Assembly (NCBI GenBank): GCA_902363835.1
Contig: CABJBM010000030.1
Coordinates: forward strand, 1-28,779
Direction of reading: 5' to 3'
Origin: Lachnospiraceae bacterium
Lineage (GTDB): Bacteria > Bacillota > Clostridia > Lachnospirales > Lachnospiraceae
DNA: 28,779 bases
Under the pieces are notes generated by a model that was not told the origin of the DNA, did no database searches, and saw only the letters and a list, made by a program, of their open reading frames with translations. Positions 25,302 to 28,779 of this stretch are shown one piece after another. The translations under genes were made by a program, and so were the position numbers. Each line of letters opens with the position of its first letter. Position 1 is the stretch's first letter.

Positions 25302-26120
25302 CTAATATGAATATTTCAACCGGTATTTCTCCAGATATCTTAAAACCCAATAAGGATTCACGCTCATCTCCTCATGATGATCGGTCCTCAAATAGATCCC
25401 CACATGCAAATGCACGGGGAAATTGCCTGTAGTCCCTTCCACCTGGCTATAGCCTGTGTCTCCCATAAATCCCAAAAGCTCTCCAGCCTTTACCTCATCC
25501 CCAACCTTCCACTGCCTGCTGTAGCCGTAAAGATGGGCATAGTATAAATACGACCCTTTGGGAGCCCGTATCCCGATCCTCCAGCCGCCTTTTTCCAGCC
25601 ACCCAACCTTTTCCACTACCCCGTCGCTCATACTGACCACCGGATAATAGCCTCTGGGCTGTTCTGTTCCCATGATGTCACAGCCTTCATGCCCCCGTTC
25701 CCCTCCATAGGTTCTTGTATCCATCCAGCCGTTTTGGTAGCTTATATCCGGAGAACCGGGAATGGTGGTTAATGGAACCGGAAAAAATTTCAAATCAGTC
25801 AACAGGGTTTCATAAGCCTGGCGAAGCTTCCGGTATTCCGCAGGCTTTACCTTTAAAAGTCTGTCCGTATGGGTATCCTGGTCTGTTACCCCGGTTAAAT
25901 CATACTGGTGCTCCACCATCAGGGAGGTCAAAGTATCATAATCAATAGAATCCCATTCCGCCACCATTTTCCCAAGCTCTAAGTTTCTGAAATCATCACT
26001 TTCCCAGGTATAAGCATCCAGCTGGTAGAACGTGGGATTATTGTAAAGATAATCGATCATTGTCACCTGGAAAACGGAAAGGATCAGGATGAAAAGAAGA
26101 ATCACCATCATATCAGTCAT
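25302..26120 (-). CDS. Membrane-anchored M23 (LytM) peptidase
   Basis: This 272-residue protein has an N-terminal hydrophobic segment (about 5-24) that should anchor it in the membrane with the catalytic domain outside. The M23 zinc-peptidase domain (about 139-250) has the metal ligands His144 and Asp148 (GHEGCD), the YYAHLY His196, and the HLHV motif with His237 and His239. All active-site residues are present, so it may be an active peptidoglycan endopeptidase. The divergent neighbour is a sporulation gene, which hints at a sporulation role, but that is inference only. No clear ribosome binding site precedes the ATG. An ATGAAAAC/GTTTTCAT stem follows the gene (25271-25294) without a T-run. 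Confidence 0.86.
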   Translation of the reverse strand: MTDMMVILLFILILSVFQVTMIDYLYNNPTFYQLDAYTWESDDFRNLELGKMVAEWDSIDYDTLTSLMVEHQYDLTGVTDQDTHTDRLLKVKPAEYRKLRQAYETLLTDLKFFPVPLTTIPGSPDISYQNGWMDTRTYGGERGHEGCDIMGTEQPRGYYPVVSMSDGVVEKVGWLEKGGWRIGIRAPKGSYLYYAHLYGYSRQWKVGDEVKAGELLGFMGDTGYSQVEGTTGNFPVHLHVGIYLRTDHHEEMSVNPYWVLRYLEKYRLKYSY

Positions 26121-26135
26121 GCCATTTCATATAAT
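26108..26135 (+). promoter_or_regulatory. Sigma-E-like promoter for ylbJ
   Basis: TCATATC (26108-26114) and CATATAAT (26128-26135) with a 13-bp spacer resemble the Bacillus subtilis sigma-E pattern KMATATT and CATACAMT. The -10 box lies 28 nt before the ATG and overlaps the start region of the divergent M23 gene. The family of the gene is known as a mother-cell sporulation factor, which supports the match. Confidence 0.5.
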
Positions 26136-26162
26136 TGTATAAAACAATCTATTCAGGTGTAC

Positions 26163-27089
26163 ATGAAAAAATCCTTTTTCCGTCTGCTTTCCGTTGCCGC
26201 TTTGATTCTGCTGCTCCGTTTTCCTTCCACAGCCTTTGAAGGGGCAAGAAACGGACTGGTTTTATGGGGATCTGTGGTGGTGCCCACTCTTTTGCCCTTT
26301 ATGATCTGTTCCAATGTCATTGTAGCCTTAAATGCAATCCGCATCCTTATTTTTCCTATCAGGCGAATCCTGCACCAGTTTTTTTGTCTCTCGGATGCGG
26401 GAAGCTATACCCTGATTTCCGGCCTTCTCTGCGGTTATCCCATGGGAGCCAGGACCTGCAGTGATTTCATGGATAATAACCGGATTTCCGAAAAAGAAGG
26501 AAAATACCTTTTAGCCATCTGCAATCATCCAAGCCCCATGTTCCTGTTAGGTTATGCAGCCGCAGGACTTCCTCCGTCAGTGCCGGTCTGGCTTCTCCTC
26601 GCCTGTATCTACCTGCCCATAATTCCTCTTTCCATTGCGGCAAAGAGCTATTATGGCATCAACGGGCCTGCCAGATCCATGCCAGTAACCAGGGAGTCCT
26701 ACAAATCCTTTGATGAAAGCCTGATGGATTCCTGCGAGGTCATGGTAAAAATAGGGGGATATATCATGCTTTTTTCCATCCTTGCCCTTTACATAGCAAA
26801 ACTTCCCATAAACGTTCCCCAATATAAGGCTGTCATCCTGGGATTTGTGGAAATCACCACAGGGATCAAAGCCGTATCCCAGGCCTTTTCAGGAATATCC
26901 GGAGGCTTATGGATCGGAGTCGTGACCGCATTCGGAGGATTGTCCGGCATCTTTCAGACAAAGAGTGTTATAAAAAATGCCGGATTATCCATCCGGCACT
27001 ATGTAACCTGGAAAGTGCTTCACAGCTTCCTTACCATTATATTTTTTATTCTGTTGGCCCGTTTTCTTCTGGTGCTGCCATGGGGGTGA
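26163..27089 (+). CDS. ylbJ: Sporulation integral membrane protein YlbJ
   Basis: This 308-residue polytopic membrane protein is the only plus-strand gene. Gate (nucleoside recognition)-type domains are seen in family members, and the sequence shows the YlbJ pattern: WGSVVVPTLLPFMICSNV, SGLLCGYPMGARTC, ICNHPSPMFLLGYAA and GGYIMLFS. In B. subtilis YlbJ is needed for dipicolinic acid accumulation or spore maturation. The ATG at 26163 has a weak AGGTG 4 nt upstream; an in-frame GTG lies two codons earlier. The gene lies near coaD and rsmD as in other Firmicutes, but here it is on the opposite strand with a coiled-coil gene between. Confidence 0.92.
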   Translation: MKKSFFRLLSVAALILLLRFPSTAFEGARNGLVLWGSVVVPTLLPFMICSNVIVALNAIRILIFPIRRILHQFFCLSDAGSYTLISGLLCGYPMGARTCSDFMDNNRISEKEGKYLLAICNHPSPMFLLGYAAAGLPPSVPVWLLLACIYLPIIPLSIAAKSYYGINGPARSMPVTRESYKSFDESLMDSCEVMVKIGGYIMLFSILALYIAKLPINVPQYKAVILGFVEITTGIKAVSQAFSGISGGLWIGVVTAFGGLSGIFQTKSVIKNAGLSIRHYVTWKVLHSFLTIIFFILLARFLLVLPWG

Positions 27090-27627
27090 CAGCTCCTGTC
27101 AGCTCCTGGCGGTTGGAAGAGACGATGTCATAGCTTGACTGCATGGAAGTCATAAAAGCGTCAAAACGGCCCTGAGCGCCTTCCATGGAATGGCTGATAA
27201 TGGTCTGAAGGCTCTTTAACATGTCGTCCGTATACTGAACAGAACTCTGCCTGATGCCGTTGGCATCAGAAACCGCCTGTTCCACAATCTGCTGGGCCTG
27301 GCTGTTGGCCTGTTCAATGATATCATTGGCCTGGGCATATGCTTTCTGCATGATCTCATGCTCATTGACCAGCTCATTTGTCTGAGCATTGGCCTGGGCC
27401 AGAATGGAATCCGCCTGCTGGCGGGCTTCATTTATAATGGCATCACGGTTGCTGATAATCTTCTGATACTGTTTAATCTCATCGGGAATGCGCAGACGAA
27501 GCTCCACCAGAAGCTCTTCCAACTCATCTCTGTTGACCACGATCTTGCTGTTGGAAAGGGGCTGGTACTTGCAGCTGTCAATATATTCTTCAATTTCACC
27601 GATTAACTGTTCAATTCTGCTCATCAT
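27046..27627 (-). CDS. Coiled-coil protein, DivIVA/ATP synthase b subunit-like
   Basis: This 193-residue protein has a long Ala/Gln/Asn/Glu-rich helical region (about 55-145) with repeating QAN and EQA units (QANAQ, QANDIIEQANSQ, QIVEQAVSDA) that should form a coiled coil. Proteins like this are often labelled as ATPase subunit b-like or DivIVA-like, but there is no N-terminal membrane span or DivIVA head that would confirm either. A conserved-looking N-terminal stretch (SRIEQLIGEIEEYIDSCKY) precedes the coil. AAGGAG lies 10 nt before the ATG at 27627. It is immediately downstream of coaD and its 3' end overlaps ylbJ on the opposite strand by 44 bp. Confidence 0.85.
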   Translation of the reverse strand: MMSRIEQLIGEIEEYIDSCKYQPLSNSKIVVNRDELEELLVELRLRIPDEIKQYQKIISNRDAIINEARQQADSILAQANAQTNELVNEHEIMQKAYAQANDIIEQANSQAQQIVEQAVSDANGIRQSSVQYTDDMLKSLQTIISHSMEGAQGRFDAFMTSMQSSYDIVSSNRQELTGAVTPMAAPEENGPTE

Positions 27628-27647
27628 AATACGAACACTCCTTACTC

Positions 27648-28136
27648 TTATTTCATTCTGTCTTCTATCTTCTTCATTACACGCTCCGCAACACATGCGG
27701 GGACAAACGTGTTTATCTCTCCACCATAGGCGGCAATCTCCTTCACAATGCTGGAACTCAAGTAAGAATATTTTAAATTCGTCGTCAAAAACACAGTATC
27801 AATCTCCGGTGCCATAACCCGGTTGGTCTGTGCGATCTGCAATTCATATTCAAAATCCGTTACAGCCCGGAGCCCGCGGATGACCGCATCCGCCTGATTA
27901 GCTCGTACAAAATCAACCAAAAGCCCACCAAACGATTTTACCTCCACGTTAGAAAGGTTTTTGGTAAGGCTCTTTAACATATTAACACGTTCTTCTACAG
28001 AAAACAACGGCGTTTTTGAATTATTATTTAAAACTCCTATGATCAAATGATCCGACATCCTGGCAGAACGTTCAATTATATCCAGATGGCCAAAGGTCAC
28101 CGGATCAAAGCTTCCCGGATACACTGCTTTTCTCAT
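27648..28136 (-). CDS. coaD: Phosphopantetheine adenylyltransferase
   Basis: This 162-residue enzyme transfers AMP from ATP to 4'-phosphopantetheine, the penultimate step of coenzyme A synthesis. It has the nucleotidyltransferase motif [12 protein letters not shown] (His17), [14 protein letters not shown] and the C-terminal [11 protein letters not shown], which corresponds to the ISST motif. GGGAG precedes the ATG at 28136; a frame extending to 28160 would overlap rsmD. The gene lies about 20 bp downstream of rsmD, an arrangement conserved in Firmicutes. Confidence 0.97.
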   Translation of the reverse strand: MRKAVYPGSFDPVTFGHLDIIERSARMSDHLIIGVLNNNSKTPLFSVEERVNMLKSLTKNLSNVEVKSFGGLLVDFVRANQADAVIRGLRAVTDFEYELQIAQTNRVMAPEIDTVFLTTNLKYSYLSSSIVKEIAAYGGEINTFVPACVAERVMKKIEDRMK

Positions 28137-28156
28137 ATGGTCTCTCCCATTTCCTA

Positions 28157-28714
28157 TCATTCTTTTCTTGCTGCAAACACATGTTTATTGGTCTTATAAA
28201 CCTTTTCTCTTATGATTCCGTATCCCATTTCTTCCAGATAGTCAAAAGTGGTGTCCAGGGAGGCTTCCACAATGATGGTGGTGTCCTCATGGATCAGGGG
28301 AGAATCGGCCAGGTACTGTAAAACCCGCTTTTCCCAGCCAGCATCATAAGGAGGGTCCATGAATATAAAGTCAAACACATGGCCTTTCTCTTCCAGCCTG
28401 CCAAGTCCTGTCATGACATCACAGTTCATTACAATGGCATTATCTTCCAGTTTTGTGGTTTTTAAATTTTCACGGATGCATTCTGCGGCTCTGGGGTTTT
28501 GTTCCAGCATAACCGCAAGTTCTGCTCCACGGCTCAATGCTTCGATCCCAATGGCCCCGCTTCCGGAAAATAAGTCCAGAAAACAGCACCCGGGCATGTC
28601 CCCTTGAATCATATTAAAAAGCGTTTCCTTAATCCTGTCCGTGGTAGGACGTGTGTCCTGGCCTTCTATGGTTTTTAGCGCAAGCCTTCTGGCTTTTCCT
28701 GCGATTACTCTCAT
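28157..28714 (-). CDS. rsmD: 16S rRNA m2G966 methyltransferase RsmD
   Basis: This 185-residue enzyme methylates guanine 966 (E. coli numbering) of 16S rRNA. It begins with the RNA-interacting [10 protein letters not shown] and the [13 protein letters not shown] stretch, then the SAM-binding motif [19 protein letters not shown] (46-64), and the catalytic DPPY at 120-123. GAGG lies 9 nt before the ATG at 28714; an in-frame GTG five codons upstream has no ribosome binding site. Beyond it, the last 65 bases of the window show no further gene. Confidence 0.96.
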   Translation of the reverse strand: MRVIAGKARRLALKTIEGQDTRPTTDRIKETLFNMIQGDMPGCCFLDLFSGSGAIGIEALSRGAELAVMLEQNPRAAECIRENLKTTKLEDNAIVMNCDVMTGLGRLEEKGHVFDFIFMDPPYDAGWEKRVLQYLADSPLIHEDTTIIVEASLDTTFDYLEEMGYGIIREKVYKTNKHVFAARKE

Positions 28715-28779
28715 GATATGATTCCTCACTTTTTTTGAATGCTAAATGCTTTGACGTAAGTCCGCAGTGGGGCGGGGGG

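Noticed and set aside
1..28779. CRISPR arrays, tRNA or rRNA genes, insertion sequences, prophage genes
   Set aside because: No regularly spaced direct repeats of CRISPR type, no tRNA cloverleaf, no rRNA-like segment and no transposase or phage proteins were seen by reading.

Overview
The window looks like a chromosomal segment from a spore-forming, anaerobic member of the Clostridia, most likely a Lachnospiraceae-type organism. The evidence is a YesM/YesN two-component pair, Cys-type sulfatases of the anaerobic maturation class, a ylbJ sporulation gene next to coaD and rsmD, a short HisG with HisZ, strong AGGAGG-type ribosome binding sites and sigma-A-type promoters. Genus and species are inferred from gene content only. 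All genes except ylbJ lie on the minus strand.

Region 1 (1-8050) is an accessory sulfate-ester cluster. In transcription order (right to left) it holds a sulfatase, a YesM-type histidine kinase, a YesN-type response regulator with an AraC domain, a second sulfatase, a terminator, and a separately controlled SsuA/NMT1-like lipoprotein of an ABC importer whose permease and ATPase genes probably lie beyond the left edge. Both sulfatases lack signal peptides. The likely scheme is sensing outside, import of a sulfated or sulfonated compound, and desulfation in the cytoplasm. A vestigial sulfatase C-terminus next to pepT suggests past duplication or deletion at the cluster boundary.

Region 2 (8051-11117) carries peptidase T and an unrecognised membrane protein in one transcription unit. 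Region 3 (11118-17225) is a histidine operon, hisZ-hisG-hisD-hisB-hisA-(HisF-like)hisIE. It is driven by a perfect TTGACA-17-TATAAT promoter at the end of recU and closed by a good terminator. It lacks hisH, a functional hisF and hisC.

Region 4 (17222-25301) is a housekeeping block: recU, an RluA-type pseudouridine synthase, a small membrane protein, an SDR dehydrogenase, a YgiQ radical SAM protein, a HAD phosphatase, an RsuA/RluB-type pseudouridine synthase and an RsmF-like rRNA methyltransferase. Four of its spacers (counting the hisZ leader) contain five copies of an intergenic repeat made of small hairpins. The repeat is always in the same orientation and always 15-26 nt upstream of the next start codon. 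This is the most striking unexplained feature of the window.

Region 5 (25302-28779) holds a membrane-anchored M23 peptidase divergent from ylbJ (with a sigma-E-like promoter), a coiled-coil protein convergent with and overlapping ylbJ, coaD and rsmD. The rsmD-coaD-ylbJ neighbourhood is conserved in Firmicutes such as Bacillus subtilis (ylbH-ylbI-ylbJ).
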